NCBI GenBank assembly: GCA_025266875.1
Contig: JALLLT010000024.1
Span: 547,188 to 611,187, forward strand
Reading direction: 5' to 3'
DNA from: Fennellomyces sp. T-0311
Taxonomy: Eukaryota > Mucoromycota > Mucoromycetes > Mucorales > Lichtheimiaceae
Length of the DNA: 64,000 nucleotides
Below are positions 42,856 to 55,228 of the stretch, one piece after another. A program made the translations under genes and the position numbers. Numbering within the stretch: position 1 is the stretch's first letter; each line of letters starts with the position of its first letter. The notes below the pieces were generated by a model. The model did not search any database. It saw only the letters and a list, made by a program, of their open reading frames with translations, and was not told where the DNA came from.

Positions 42856-43890
42856 TTAATCATGATCGGTATCCACATCTGCGTCGCAAGCCTCTTCGCC
42901 GTCACTTGGCAAACTGCTTCCTTCACCAAAATCCCCCCTTTTATAGAAGGATATTTCCGGGACATGGCAATTTTTGCAGTAGTCCATAAACTCATCATAA
43001 CTCTTGATCCTTCCACTTCGCTGGAGTCGTTGATAGGCCATGAGCTCGGGTCTGAAACGGCGTTTGTGATTCGATAACCAGTAAGTGAGATGTCTCGAGC
43101 TGATGCCAGTCTTATGCTGGACCTTGCGACGCTCCAGCTTTGTTGGTTTGCGCTCGTTGCCGAAAGACTCAAAGAACAGTGTGTTCAGCAGATAACTTGT
43201 CTTTGGATCATATGAAGTTTTTGAGCGACGACATTTCCTATTACCAGCAAGCGTAAGACCACGAATCACTGTTTCTGGTGGGGAAGAAGGCCCTTTGTGT
43301 TGACTGCTTCGGGTCAAGGATGGTTTAACTTGTCGTGCCGATTTCTGTGAACCATAATCGTTGATATGATGTTGCAGTGCATTCGTTCGCGGTTGGAGTA
43401 GTGTCAATGGAGGCGGATCGCTACTGCTATCACAAGCCAACAAGGAACTCTGTTGGATAAATGGACACTGAGGCTCCACAGTTTCCTTATGCGACAAGCA
43501 CACCGGATCAATTGTGGTTGATGAGCTAAGCTGATTACCATAGTGAGGATTACCATGAGAGCAGACGCGTCTACAGCAACAATAGATGACAGGGAATTGC
43601 GCGCTGTGATTCCCTGGTGTGTACAGATGCATTGAAGCTGAAAGAGACTTGGCATTAGTACAGGACGTCGATCCAGATACTGAAGAGGACACTGATTTCT
43701 TGTCACCACCTTCGCCTTGACTATCCTGCATCTTGTCCACGTCGAGCAAATCCTCAAAGAGTTTCTTGTTCTCTTCATCAATGCTTACGTCGTTGCTGTA
43801 TGAAGTAATCTCATCCAGTAAAGGCCCAATTTGCTTAACCGATGAAAGCTGGCTCTTGGTGACTTTGCTTGATACGTCTGACAGATACAT
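42856..43890 (-). CDS. Divergent homeodomain-like transcription factor, paralogue 2
   Basis: 344 residues from the ATG at 43890, chosen because the TATA box at 43948-43955 is 58 bp upstream and the longer open frame has no ATG. No intron. The DNA-binding block (KTSYDPKTSYLLNTLFFESF, KPTKLERRKVQHKTGISSRH, LTYWLSNHKRRFR) is nearly the same as in the gene at 23825-24877, and the C-terminus is again acidic. The N-terminal half (Ser-rich, with a CCCRRVC patch) is unrelated to that of paralogue 1. The stop lies only 57 bp from the right end of the pogo-like element. Targets unknown. Confidence 0.8.
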   Translation of the reverse strand: MYLSDVSSKVTKSQLSSVKQIGPLLDEITSYSNDVSIDEENKKLFEDLLDVDKMQDSQGEGGDKKSVSSSVSGSTSCTNAKSLSASMHLYTPGNHSAQFPVIYCCCRRVCSHGNPHYGNQLSSSTTIDPVCLSHKETVEPQCPFIQQSSLLACDSSSDPPPLTLLQPRTNALQHHINDYGSQKSARQVKPSLTRSSQHKGPSSPPETVIRGLTLAGNRKCRRSKTSYDPKTSYLLNTLFFESFGNERKPTKLERRKVQHKTGISSRHLTYWLSNHKRRFRPELMAYQRLQRSGRIKSYDEFMDYCKNCHVPEISFYKRGDFGEGSSLPSDGEEACDADVDTDHD

Positions 43891-45269
43891 TTTAGGAGAT
43901 AAAGAAGGAAAGGAAAGAGGCAGGTATGTGGTTAGCCCCAAAGACTCTTTTTATAAAACATTAATGAATTCGAGTGGTTTCTTTTTCTTTGATGATTTTG
44001 TCTCAGTGCACTAAACAATAGTTGTCCAGAAAACAACATCGCTTTTTTGTCAGTTGTTTACGTAGTGGAAGCTGCGCCAAACACATCAGCCCCCGGCTTA
44101 TGATTACTTGTCAAAATGTGCGGCAACCGTAGCACAAACATACTTTCTGCATACTCCTTTATCAACCGTTGAAGTCTGTGCGCGTAAAGCGCTGTTAGGC
44201 TTTTTTTGGAATTACGTATGAGTCTGGAACTCAAATAAGATCGTCATTGCACCTGACTTACCGGTTCAATTTTCCTAATTCATCGGTCTATTTCTATGAG
44301 CGAGAAATGATAGATTACACCTGGACGACACTTCATCTAGAATCGGGTTTGTACAAAAAAATACCGTATGCGTGCGATCAGGAGACCAGTGAATACATGT
44401 GTACCGGTAACTAAGTATCATAGCTCTGCTATATAAGTTACTCCGATCACGTCTATAACTACCATTCGAAACTTCAGCATCGTAAAGGACTTATATTTAC
44501 GTTTATCCGCTGAAAAGGGGGCACTTTTGCACAGGGTCCAGGAGCAATAAGAGTAATTTCGATTTATAATGACACATTCGCCGGAAACAAGCTCGGGTTC
44601 GTTCCGAAACAGAAACGATGATGGCAAAAGTGATAAATTGCAGCTACGCGTATACACTCTGCACATCACATGCAACAATACAGTTGTGAGGAGCAATGCG
44701 ATTGTTTGTATTAATATATATTAGATGGTACAGCATCAGTTAATACTAAGACAGGTAAGAGGTTCATCAGATGATACTCGCACTGGAAATATGGACCAGG
44801 GCCCTGCATCCTTGTTTACAAGCGAGTATTATTAATAAGTATAAAGTGAAAGCAGAAAGTATCAAAGCCAATGTAGCATGTAGCCATCTTTATATACACC
44901 AAGGTGGATCTCAATCATCTATCGAGTGCTACCTCTCTTGGCATAGAATGACAACAGCAGGGAATAAGGGGATACATATCGATGATGGCATAATAATCAC
45001 ATGCAGTTTCAGAACGCTCCGTAAACTGAGGCACATAACAAATTGAGTACAACAAATATATTAGAAGGTGGCGCTGAAACAGGGGAATAATCAGGATACA
45101 AGACGCATACCCAAGGGACTTAAACTATGGCGCAAGCAGACTCGCCAGTATAGACGTATTATATATAGAAAAAAGAAGAAAGAACAGACAAGAAGGGGTG
45201 TTTTGTGGGGAAGAGTATCTAAAGAAAAGGATATACAAATTTTCAAATGCACAGTTGGGGTATACAAAA
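43891..45269. other. Intergenic region, no gene recognised
   Basis: 1.4 kb between homeodomain gene 2 and the SEC2-like gene. Apart from the TATA box, only short ORFs without resemblance to known families. Confidence 0.5.
43948..43955 (-). promoter_or_regulatory. TATA box (TATAAAAA) of homeodomain gene 2
   Basis: 58 bp before the ATG at 43890, followed by a CT-rich leader. Same octamer and distance as at paralogue 1. Confidence 0.6.
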
Positions 45270-47503
45270 TCAATGGACAATTACAATCTGCCCTGTTCCT
45301 TGAAGGCCCTGAACGTCAGTGACGCTCACAACGCTTCCAGAGTCGCTACCGCTTCCGTATCCCGAGTGTTCAAGGACAAGACTCTCGCGCTTGGATCTTG
45401 ATCTTCGCTTGGACGACGCTTGCAAACGTGGCCGCAATGGCTCATCATCGAAGAGACCCATGCTGCCCACTTTGGCTAGACCCATACGTCGTCGGAAATG
45501 CAAACATTGCTTGAACATATGCAGCACTGGCGAGCTCTGCATCAGACCCTGACGCAAATGGGACATGAAGCTGTAGAAATCGCACACCGCAACGATACGG
45601 TCCCTGCAAAACCGATCGATGGGGAGCCATGGTGCCGGCTTCTGTTGTTGTTTCGTTGTTTGCGCAGGTGCACCATGAAGTCGCATGCGATATTCACAGA
45701 TGCGTAGCACGCCGCAACACGTGCACTTGGTTTTCGGTGCAGACGGAGATGGTTGTTGAAGAGTAGGGGTGCCGGATGCAGACGAAGTGCTGATATGGCT
45801 GGTGGCAGGTGAAGATGATGCCGATGATGAGAAGGCTGAGCTGAGGCTGTTTGAGTTCCACGTCTGTATATCGCACCGGTTGGCCACGATCGCATCCGTC
45901 AGCTTCCGTTTGAACCATGGTGATTTCCACCATGACGATCCGGCGCTCTGGAACAGGCAAGGCTCTACATCTTCAGCAACCACTCGTTTCATAAATGGTG
46001 TAGCAGGCATTGTAAGCTGAGGCGACGTCGAAAGTGCCTTGATATGCTCTTGGAACTCGTCAAAGACAAGTCCATCGATGCGAATTGTTCGGTTGGGCAA
46101 CAAGTGACTCAGACTCTCATCTTCGCTCAAGGGCACTAGTGGTGATGTAGGGGAGGACAGGCGGAGGGACGAATGGCGCATCATACGGGATCGAGGAAGA
46201 ATAGCTGATGCGTCAAAGTCGTCTTGGCGATACCTGCCAAGTCGCTCAGTGGCCGTTGTACTTTGGTTCACTGCGGCATCCAGGTCCACAAGCTGTTCCT
46301 TGATATCTCTCAAGCGCTCCTCGCGTGTATCCCAAGCCTGCAGGACGCTGCTCAGCTTGCCGCCAGTTTCGCGATCCAGACGCACAAGTCCATCACGGTC
46401 GTTCACTTCATCCATCAACACGGAGTTGAGAGTACGGAAAAGCGAAGCAGTCACTTCCTGGATGTCTTCTTCCAAGGAATCCTTGACCTGCTCAATACTG
46501 AAGCGGAGCTGCTCTTCCTCGGATAATGCCGATGCAAGCGAACTCAGATCGCGTTTCATGTATGCCTTCTGTTCTATTTGCTGATCGAGCTGTGCAAGCA
46601 GTTGACGACAGTTGCCACAGAATGAGCCGTCGCTTGGCAAAGCTACGTCCTGGTGACCGCCTGGCGGAGTTGAACGCAACTGGTGCTGCTGAATCGGCTC
46701 ACCATCAGAAGAGGGCATGCGTGTCATGGAGGAGACGGAAGTGGTTGTCGAAAAGGTGCCAGTGCCACCAGCTTGCAGAGAATCGCCATCTGTGTGACGA
46801 GAAATCTCAGAGCCATCGACAGACGACTCGAGGCCCTCCATGAGGTTGACAGGTTGCTCCGAATGGTGCGTCCAAGGTGATACACGGAACGATGCGGCTG
46901 GCGGCACTGCATACTCGTCTTGTTTACGCCACTCGCTTGCAGCTGCTGCTCGTCGCTCCAGCTCGCCCTCCTCCAGGTCCTCAGCCGCGTCGTCGGAAAA
47001 GTCCATTTGCGAATCTGCAGTGGGTGTGGCTGTTTGCTGTGCTTGGCGCAGAAAGTTGAGTGCAAGGTTGACATTGTTTTCTTGGCCTGGTTCCCCAGCC
47101 GCAAAATCCGAAAGGAGCACGATGGCTTCTTTGCTGTTGAACTCTAACTTCTGCAGTTTCTTCGACAGATGGTGGATGTACTGGTCCTTCTGTGACAGGC
47201 CGACAAGCCAGTCGTGGCGGTCGTGTTCATATTTGCGGTGGATCGTCTACAAGAAGGGACAAGACAATGAAAGGGATTGGTCTATATTGCATTCATTATG
47301 CTGCGACGGAGCAGTGCGATGCTTACGGATAGGTCAGTCTCAAGATCCAGCACTCGTGTCTCTAGCTTGGCAATGATATCCTGTGCCTGCAGCAAGAATG
47401 GCAAGACATCCTCTTCCGAGAATTCGTCCATTGCCAATTGCAACTCATCAAAACTTTCGTCCTTTTCTGGTTGGAGCGGAATGCCCGCGCTAGTGACTTC
47501 CAT
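45270..47503 (-). CDS. SEC2/Rabin8-like guanine nucleotide exchange factor
   Basis: Probable GEF for the Sec4/Rab8-type GTPase on secretory vesicles, acting in polarised exocytosis at the hyphal tip. Exons: 47327-47503 and 45270-47246, intron 80 bp, phase 0; 717 residues. An N-terminal coiled coil (EDVLPFLLQAQDIIAKLETR, IHHLSKKLQKLEF) is followed by a low-complexity linker. The Sec2-type GEF coiled coil is at about residues 270-390 and contains SLEEDIQEVTASLFRTLN, the family core. The C-terminal part has TPFMKRVVAEDVEPCL, CTCCGVLRICEYRMRL and PIDRFCRDRIVAVCDFYSFM, as in fungal Sec2 proteins. The tail is basic and Ser-rich. Divergent from gene F, 484 bp apart. Confidence 0.87.
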
Positions 47504-47987
47504 GGGAAGGAATGTGGGGGTATTCTTAGAAATGAGATGCGAAAAGAGAAAGAGAGGAAAAGAAAAAACGCTTTAGGTGAGCTGGGTTTGGCTGTGCGAT
47601 TTTCGGTGCACAGATAGACACTGCAGCAAAAGCGCTCACAGGACCTCACAACAAACAAAGGTGGTCCTCAACGCCAAGCCATAAGCGGACGGGGACAGAC
47701 GTGCTTTTGGAAGGAATGGCGAAGGTGTCGCTCGGTGGCGGGTTTATCGGGCGCCACGCGCGGAGAGGAGGGCCTTTTTCTTGCTTGATCAAACCGTGCA
47801 AGCCGGAGTTCTCGATGCAGGTTACACATGCAATGTGGAAGGCCTCCGAAAAGGATGTGGGATTGGAAGGTAAAAAAAACTTTTTTCCTTTTGTGAACGA
47901 GGCCAAGATGAGTATAAAAAGCGGGTCTAACGCTCAGATAGCAATCCACTACCTTCCTTCTCTTTCCTTTCTCTTTTATAAACCGCT
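47504..47987. promoter_or_regulatory. Shared promoter region of SEC2-like gene and gene F
   Basis: 484 bp between divergent starts. A TATA box for gene F is at 47913-47920. ORFs in the middle are not convincing. Confidence 0.5.
47913..47920 (+). promoter_or_regulatory. TATA box (TATAAAAA) of gene F
   Basis: 75 bp upstream of the ATG at 47988, followed by the CCTTCCTTCTCTTTCC leader typical of strongly expressed fungal genes. Confidence 0.65.
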
Positions 47988-48783
47988 ATGAAGTCCATTG
48001 TCGCCGCCATCGCCGCTCTCGCCTTCGCCGTCGTCTCGGCCCAGGAACAAGGCATTGTCTATGTCACCGCCCCTCTTGATGGTGCCACTGTCACCGCTGG
48101 CGAGCCCTACACTATCAGCTGGTACGCTCATGAGACTCGGTGCAATTCCCTGTCAAGATGCTAACCATCCTATCACTCATATAGGCAACAACCCACGGTT
48201 GATGTCATCACCCAGATTGAACTTCGTCAGGGTGTGTCCACCAGCCTCCAGCCCGTCTTGACCATTGCTTCCAATGTCGATGCCTCCGAGGGCTCTTACG
48301 TCTGGGAAGTTCCCGCTGATATCGCCCCAGGCAACAACTGTAAGCCTATTGATCTATCCGTCATTTCGTTGCCATGCTAACGTGATTAATGTCATGTAGA
48401 TGCTTTGGTGTTCGGTACAAACCCCTTCGCCTATAGCGGTACTTTCAGCATTGAAGGTGGTAGCGGTGGTATGTTATCAATGTGATGTGCAAACGGACAA
48501 GAGAAAGCTAATCTGATTCGTTTTAATAGCGAGCTCCTCGGCTGCCGCCTCCTCCAGCGCTGCCCCTAGCTCCAGCGCCAGCTCTTCTGCTGCTTCTAGC
48601 TCTGCCAGCAGCAGTGCTGCTTCGTCGAGACCCGCATCGACCTCGTCTGCTTCGCCTACTGGCACTAAAACCCAGAATGCTGCAGATGCTGAGGAAACTG
48701 ATGAAAGTGCCGCTGTGAAGTCGCAGCCTGCTGCTCTTGCCGCCCTCGCCATTGCTGGTGTCGCCGCTGTTGCCATGATCTAA
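47988..48783 (+). CDS. Gene F: GPI-anchored Kre9/KNH-domain cell wall protein
   Basis: Small Ser/Ala-rich surface protein of the Ser-Thr-rich GPI-anchored (Kre9/Knh1-like N-terminal domain) family. Exons: 47988-48121, 48185-48339, 48400-48468 and 48530-48783; phases 2,1,1; 203 residues. Signal peptide MKSIVAAIAALAFAVVSA. KNH domain VTAPLDGATVTAGEPYTISW, NVDASEGSYVWEVPADI and FAYSGTFSIEGG. A Ser/Ala stalk follows, and the C-terminus PAALAALAIAGVAAVAMI fits a GPI-attachment signal. Codons are mostly C-ending and the promoter has a strong TATA, so it is probably highly expressed, unlike the AT-rich array genes. The three introns fall at the same places and phases as the first three in A-D and G, showing common descent. 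Confidence 0.92.
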
Positions 48784-51700
48784 AGAGGCAGCGCACTTCT
48801 ATCCCCATCACATACTTGTACGTTTCTTACTAATGTAATATGCCGTCATCTCGTGTCTACTTTTCTATCTCTGCCACCTCCTATCTCGAATCGTCAAATT
48901 GTTATAATAAAGAAAAATTACATATAATACTTCTTTTCTTCGCTTACAATGGAAGCATGAAACGATCGCCACCTTGCCAGCACTTCTGGTACACAAACGT
49001 TGGTGGTACGGGTATAATTGGCCAAATTTGTTTTTTCTTGATATTTGTGCGACTTTCTGCCTTTTCTCCACCTTCGGATTTTCCACAAACAATAAGAGAA
49101 GCACGTAAAGCACAGAAACTTGAGAAAGTTGATGGGTCGGAGTCCGACCCAGGATCGCCTTACTCTAGCGCTGATCCTTATCTGGGATTCGGAAAATGGG
49201 AAAACGAAAGGAGTGATGGTAGTGGTTGCATGTCGAACCCCTTGTGTCAAGGGTCTGTGCACGGACTTCTAGCCTAGTCGAACTATACGAACAAGCTTTT
49301 TTATTTTTTAATTTCCCTGCGGGCTTCTATGGCGAGAACGGCGCTAAAGCTTGGCGTCTAATGCAATAAAAAGTATAGCTCATCGACCACGTATCCATGC
49401 AAGTCTTACGAAGGGCTTGGCGTAACATTACTTTGGACACTTAACCAAATACGATCTTGTGTGTCAGATGTAGCACATGGTCGTTTGCAACTTATATCAA
49501 TATTTCATCAACTCTATTGCAAGGGAGCAATGACAGGCCTGGACTCCCTCATCTCTATGTTCAAGTCCCGATCAAAAAACCATAATTCGTAACCTTTTTT
49601 CTTCGTAATCATACGATACGTCAGATGAAATAAAGTGAAACGGCGGGAAGAATTCTTCATGCATTACAAGGTTTTGTGATGATCTTCATGGTGCAGCACG
49701 CCGAGGAAATTATGCAAACAAATGGCTGACACGCGCTATATATGTCATTATTAATCAACTTTTTTTGGCCAAGTCTCAATGTCGCATCAACCCGGCAGCC
49801 AACATTACTAGTGTCAAATTACATCAGAATGAAATCGATGATGGTACCAGCAAATGTCGTTGGTTCCCATGTCACCCCGGTCGTCTCAAGCGGCACCGGC
49901 TCCCACGATTTTGGCTCAAAACAGAACAGTGCGGAATCTTTTTTTGTATCTGAGTCAGGTCTGAGATACATATATCACGTTTTGTTTTAGGACTGTTGTG
50001 CTTCTTTCTTATACCTTTTCCGGAACATTTAATCCATCTTGTGCTAACTAAAACTGAGCACTTTATTTCTTTCTTTTTTTAAGAAAAAATAACTTCCTAC
50101 ATGTGGCAAATTTTGATACAAAGGGGGCAGGAAAGGAGGAATTGCAATTGACAAAACCGTTTTGTTTGCATCCTGCACGCGGTTTTCCATGTAAGGCTAA
50201 AAATGCGTGTTGTAAAGCAATATTTTTGTTTCGCTTGCAGAAGTTACCCCGAGCGCGCCTCACATGTCTTTCAACCTCACCCGGCTATTTGGTGTCGGTC
50301 CGCCATATACACGAAATATATATGTGTGCAAATTATTACATGTGCATGCAGCTATTGTAGTCCTTGAGTAACCTCACTCCGTGAACGCGACGGCTTCGTC
50401 TATTATTAGATTGACGTTTCGTTTGATTGCATTTTGTTAATGAATGGTTACGATAGGTGCACTGAAACATCATACGGCTGGTATTCAACTCCTTTTCCGT
50501 GGTAAGGGACATCCATGATTGAGCTTCCAGTAACTTCGATCGGATCATCAATATACCAGCTCCATCTCCATTCACAATAGTCTCTTTTACAACGGCAGCC
50601 ATATCACGGCGATCAATCAGCTCAAGTTGTATATCTTGTGGGCGCTGTAATCTCGTTGATCTTGACAGAATATACGTCATATCAGTCGCGATCGAAATGA
50701 TGTTTATATATCTTTTCATGACATGAACGGGTAGTTCTAACTTGGGTATTGCACAAAACGCGAGTCATTGGCTTGCATACAAACGTGGGTGTTATCAACA
50801 CAACCACAAAAGCTGCAAATGCATCCCCACAATTATGTAGCAACAAAGCAGGAGTTAGCCGAAGACGACCCCTTTGTGTATTGTTATGGCTTGGCTTCGC
50901 GCTGCTTCCTTCCCACACTAATGGACTTGTTCATCAAATGGACGAGTTTAGTGAAGTAAAGCTGCGATGCATGTTTCTTGGGCATGCAGTGCAATGATGA
51001 GATTTAATCTTTCTCAGTACGTACCAGTATAATGGGCTTATTTTTGGATCATGTGCCGTTTTACCTTGATATGCTATGCAACCTAATCATTGCATTGTGC
51101 GAAACAAATGTTTTGTATATCCTTTTTTCATATTTTTTAAGCGCTTCTCTATATATATTCTAAAGATTCTGATCGTCATGAAAAAGAACGCCAGGTTATT
51201 GATAAGAGAACTAATTTTAAAACTGTCGTTAACACTTTCTTGGTAGAAAGTTAAGCTTCCAGTTGCTGCACGAAAACAATAACAATAACAATGAAAGCTA
51301 ATATTATTGGACCAGGCAATCGTGCTCACGTGAGACAGTTACAATTGGTTCCCAATCATAATGATTTTACAGGCTTCTCGTAAACATTCATATAGTTGCG
51401 TACCTACGCTTCAAAAAGTAGTATCATAGTAGCGATGACGTTAGATAGTCATTATACCTTATAAATGATCTGCACCTGCTATAAGAACTGTAGATCTTTA
51501 TTTACTCCTGTCTCAGCTAAACTCAATATGTAAAGTATATGCACTCAAGGAAAAAAAAAGTTGTCAACTTGCGTGACATGAATTTTCATACGACCCTTAC
51601 TATTATCAAGTATATTTGCAAAAGTCAAAATTCGATGCGTGTAATATCAATTACAAGAATCTTAACTTTTTGTTTAGTTTATTACTTTGTTGTTATGCGA

Positions 51701-51860
51701 ACGTAAAAGGAATAGGCACAATCAATTATGGAAAAGGAGGTAAGTTGAAAGATCATGTTACCATGTGAAAAGGATTTTTAAATAGTCCATGCATCAGAAG
51801 CCATTCCTTCAAAATCGGATGAGATCCACACCACCATGCATTCGGAAATGCCTGTTATGT

Positions 51861-52181
51861 CTATTTGTTGCCAAGCGTTTCCATGGTGATTTTTTTCCCG
51901 CTCTCGGAACCAGAAAGGCCGAAGACCGTACAAATTTTCCCGGAAGTTTCATGCATGGTTACAAGAGGAACGGGACCGGATACGGTGCACTTGCTTCCGG
52001 TTTGCCAACTAGTCACTTCTTTTAATGGGTTAGTAGCATAAGAATATCGTGTCGTCGCGCTAAAAAAAGGGTCTAAGGTAACAGTGTAACAGAATCTATA
52101 TGGGGTTTTCCTGATGACTGGCGCTTGCCTTTCTTTAAAAAAAAATTGCCGTGATACGAGTTTCCTTATGGAGTTGGTCAA
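51861..52181 (-). pseudogene. Probable KNH-domain remnant
   Basis: An open frame without an ATG that reads NPLKEVTSWQTGSKCTVSGP, TSGKICTVFGLSGSESGKK and ITMETLGNK. This is the pattern of the first half of a fungal KNH-like domain (xxPxxxxxWxxGxxxTVSW ... GKIxxxxGxSxS), with the conserved Trp replaced by Gly. No signal peptide and no second half. Weak evidence. Confidence 0.35.
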
Positions 52182-52703
52182 CTATCGTTCCTTTTCACGT
52201 TGGCGTCCAAAGAAACTTGGGTTATTGACGTATGAGTTTAATGAAGGTAACTATATTGAGTACATCATCAGGACCGCCAGCTAGTCAGTTTTGGGATTTT
52301 GGTCAAGGAAAGTTCGTCACCGAAATTCAGTTGTTTCAAGCCACCTAAGTTACGTACGTAGTGAAAGAAGCCTGTATTATTTTTGGGTTTGATATACGTA
52401 TCCATCATTGCGTTTCCTATTCATAGTAGCAGGATTTTCAGCGAGATATGATAAAGCCATTGTAACCATATTTCTTCTACGTGGTCTATGGCGAGCCGTG
52501 TGGTCTTAGCGTGGCAATGGCTTTATCTGCGGCACAGAAATACTTGAAGCATTTCTCTACCATCAGTACCAAAAGCTTTGAAATTTTATTGGCAACTTAA
52601 CTGTATAACTAAAGCACCAGCGGTTTGACTCAAAATCTTACATTACGTATGGAGAGTCCTAAGTTATTAATTGGGCAAACAACGTTGCTTCGAAAGCCCA
52701 TGT

Positions 52704-52722
52704 TATATATATATATATATAT
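52704..52722. repeat. (AT)n microsatellite
   Basis: About nine AT dinucleotides. Confidence 0.8.
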
Positions 52723-53779
52723 TTACAAACCAAGACAAGTTATGTTAGTCAACTTCTCCGGTGAACTATGTAGTATAATGATAAAGCTTCTTTACAAATT
52801 ACTATGTGCATTGGGTGATAATAAGACGTCTTAAGCAACAGTCCGATCTTGTACACGCGACGTGGCAGTCATACACGCCGATATTTCCCTTTCTTCAATC
52901 TTCGCCCGAAATCTTGTTCTTATAGATCAATTAGTGGTCTGTAGCGAGCTATGTCAAACTACCTAGTATTATCGAAAGCAGTACGTCTTATTGGTCGATT
53001 TGGAAACTACCATTCAGCTGATATCATTTTCTTTAACAGTAATAGTGGGTAGTGCCATGTCTGATGCCCACAATTTGTGAGAAATTAGCGGAAATACGCT
53101 ATGTTTTATGATGATATCAGTGATGTGGTGTAATGTGAATTCATTTAAACCCGTGCGTATTACTCGCTTTCTGTTCGTAAACTATCTCTTTGTTTTATAT
53201 AATGGACGGTGTACGTACTACTCCTTTAACTCTCATTACTATATATGTTCTGTTGCCAAGACTATGTATTCTATTAATAATGGTAATAAAAAAAGACCGT
53301 TCTGTACCCACTTTTTCTTTTGCAATAATGCACTTCTTTTATGCAATCGTGCTGTCAAAAGAATGCCTTAGCTGTTTAAGGTAATCTTATCAAAGATTAT
53401 TAGTAGGCGACCCCTATTTTGCGCATGAGCTTTTTTTTTATAAAAAAAAATCTTATGACAGTCAACTACCTTCCATCGCTCCGTTTATTCGAAACCACCT
53501 TACACCATTTCACTTGAGTAACATCAACTTGTATCCATCAATTGAACAGATCATACTCTACTTGTCATAACACTTGTAGGCCTTGTCAATATCAAGAACA
53601 TGATTCTATCGCGCCAGCAAGGTTTCAGCGCAGTTTTACATATCTATAAAACCCGGGGAAGTGTAATTGCTATGGATACAATTGTATCGGTTACACACAT
53701 TGTGAAAATAGGTCCTCGAGAAAGACGGGGTTCTAATAAAGACTTGATCTGGTATGAAAATCGAATCCAGTCTTCGAAA

Positions 53780-55021
53780 ATGAACCTTTCTCTTACACTA
53801 CTTTTAATCTGTGTGATGCTGCTCATTGTTATTATTATCGTCCATGTTATATCCTTCGTTTCAGCTCAAATAGTAGTCACCAGACCAACGCATGGTTCGA
53901 TCTATACAGCTGGAGAGACGGGCCTTATCATTTGGCGTTGGGAAGAGTAAAAATTCTATCCAAGCGTATCATAGTACATACGATCCATGCTAACGGAAGT
54001 TATACAATTCGCTGATAGTGGCGTCACTCCTCAGGAGGATGCTTTATCAATAATTGAATTGCGTAGGAAGATTAATGACAATGGCGACCATATTGTTATC
54101 GGTATCATTGCCGAAAACGTTGATCTCAACGATGGTGGATATATATGGTCAGTTCCGGCTGACATTACGGTTTTCGGTCAACATTGTGCGTTTCACGTAC
54201 GAAACATGCTGTTTATATTAATCCTTTCATTCGATAGACGATGTCGTTTTTTCATCTCCTAGTCTTCCAAGTTCATATGCAAGTGCAGGGTACTTTTCCA
54301 TTGAGGCGCCACATGAGAATGGTATATAATATTATGTCAAGTGCAACGATAACGTTCTTTAGCGTTTTCTAATTCTTTCAATAGCTACTTCATCTGTTGC
54401 ATCTACGAGTACAGCTTCTGATGAACCGGCGACTTCTAGTAGCACCGTAACTGAAAGTACTTCAGGTCCTAAAGCGACATCTCCAACACCAGACGAGAAA
54501 AGTGAGGGTAATAGCGCAGGGGTAATTGCAGGAGCTGTGGTAGGCGGTGCTGTTGGTGTGAGTATAGCATTTGAAAAAGAGAATTATCGCATATGTTAAT
54601 CACGATATTGCAATTACGTATATTCTATAGTTTGGTCTCATTGTGGGTGCAATTGCACTCTATTGTATTCGCAAGCGTCGGCAAGCAAGAATTATATATG
54701 AAAACGAGTTAAATGAGGGCTACTCTGACGGTGGAAAGGATCCGAATTATGCGACGGAGTTCATACCTCCATATTTTACAGGTACTTTTGTAAATATGTG
54801 ATTGTCGAGTTTCAATGTATCCATGTCACTGAAAATGATTTCATACAGAATCAGAACAAAACAGCAAGGATGCTGTACATAGCCTTAGTGCATATCACAC
54901 AAATCAGGAAACTCCAAAAGTAGTTTATACAACCACCTCGGATAAGACAGAGGTGTCATCACATCCAAATGAAGAGGGTGCCAGTGATGTCCCAAGATAT
55001 AGGATGACACCAGTTAACTAA
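53780..55021 (+). CDS. Gene G: KNH-domain type I membrane protein
   Basis: 304 residues. Exons: 53780-53946, 54019-54185, 54238-54321, 54385-54557, 54631-54781 and 54849-55021; phases 2,1,1,0,1, matching array genes A-D. A long hydrophobic signal sequence (MNLSLTLLLICVMLLIVIII...). KNH-like domain (VTRPTHGSIYTAGETGLIIW; ENVDLNDGGYIWSVPADI) and a Ser/Thr-rich stalk. The transmembrane helix is GVIAGAVVGGAVG|FGLIVGA, then IALYCIRKRRQ, with the intron inside. The tail of ~90 residues is acidic, lacks VPH repeats and ends DVPRYRMTPVN, a possible degenerate form of the PRxVLxPVKPDG box. It lies outside the array and on the other strand. Convergent with the ADAM gene, 207 bp away. Confidence 0.82.
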
Positions 55022-55228
55022 TGATGTGTGCACCTTTGAGTACGTACATATGCCAAAACTTTTCTAATAGCCTCTAAACGCGAACAGTAATATTTGTTAA
55101 TTGTATGTATCAATTGGGACAGAGATGTATTGAATTAAAAGCACAAATAATCTAAACAAAATCAGTCCATATCTCTGCGAAAAAGTGCGATAGCCACGTC
55201 GTGATAGATCTTGCAGCCATGTAAGAGT

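Larger units (their letters stand above)
48784..53779. other. 5-kb gene-poor region
   Basis: No intact gene recognised. Contains a KNH-like remnant (51861-52181, listed), an AT microsatellite, and a perfect 8-bp-arm hairpin GGGTCGGA-G-TCCGACCC near 49134-49150. Frames around 50340-50990 on both strands look partly protein-like but have no recognisable family. Confidence 0.5.

Noticed and set aside
49134..49150. GC-rich hairpin GGGTCGGA-G-TCCGACCC, checked as tRNA, terminator or binding site
   Set aside because: No tRNA arms or T-loop GTTCRA in register nearby; an isolated 8-bp hairpin in eukaryotic DNA has no clear meaning.
50336..50997. Overlapping protein-like frames on both strands
   Set aside because: Neither strand gives a start, consistent splice joins and a recognised domain; I cannot support a gene.
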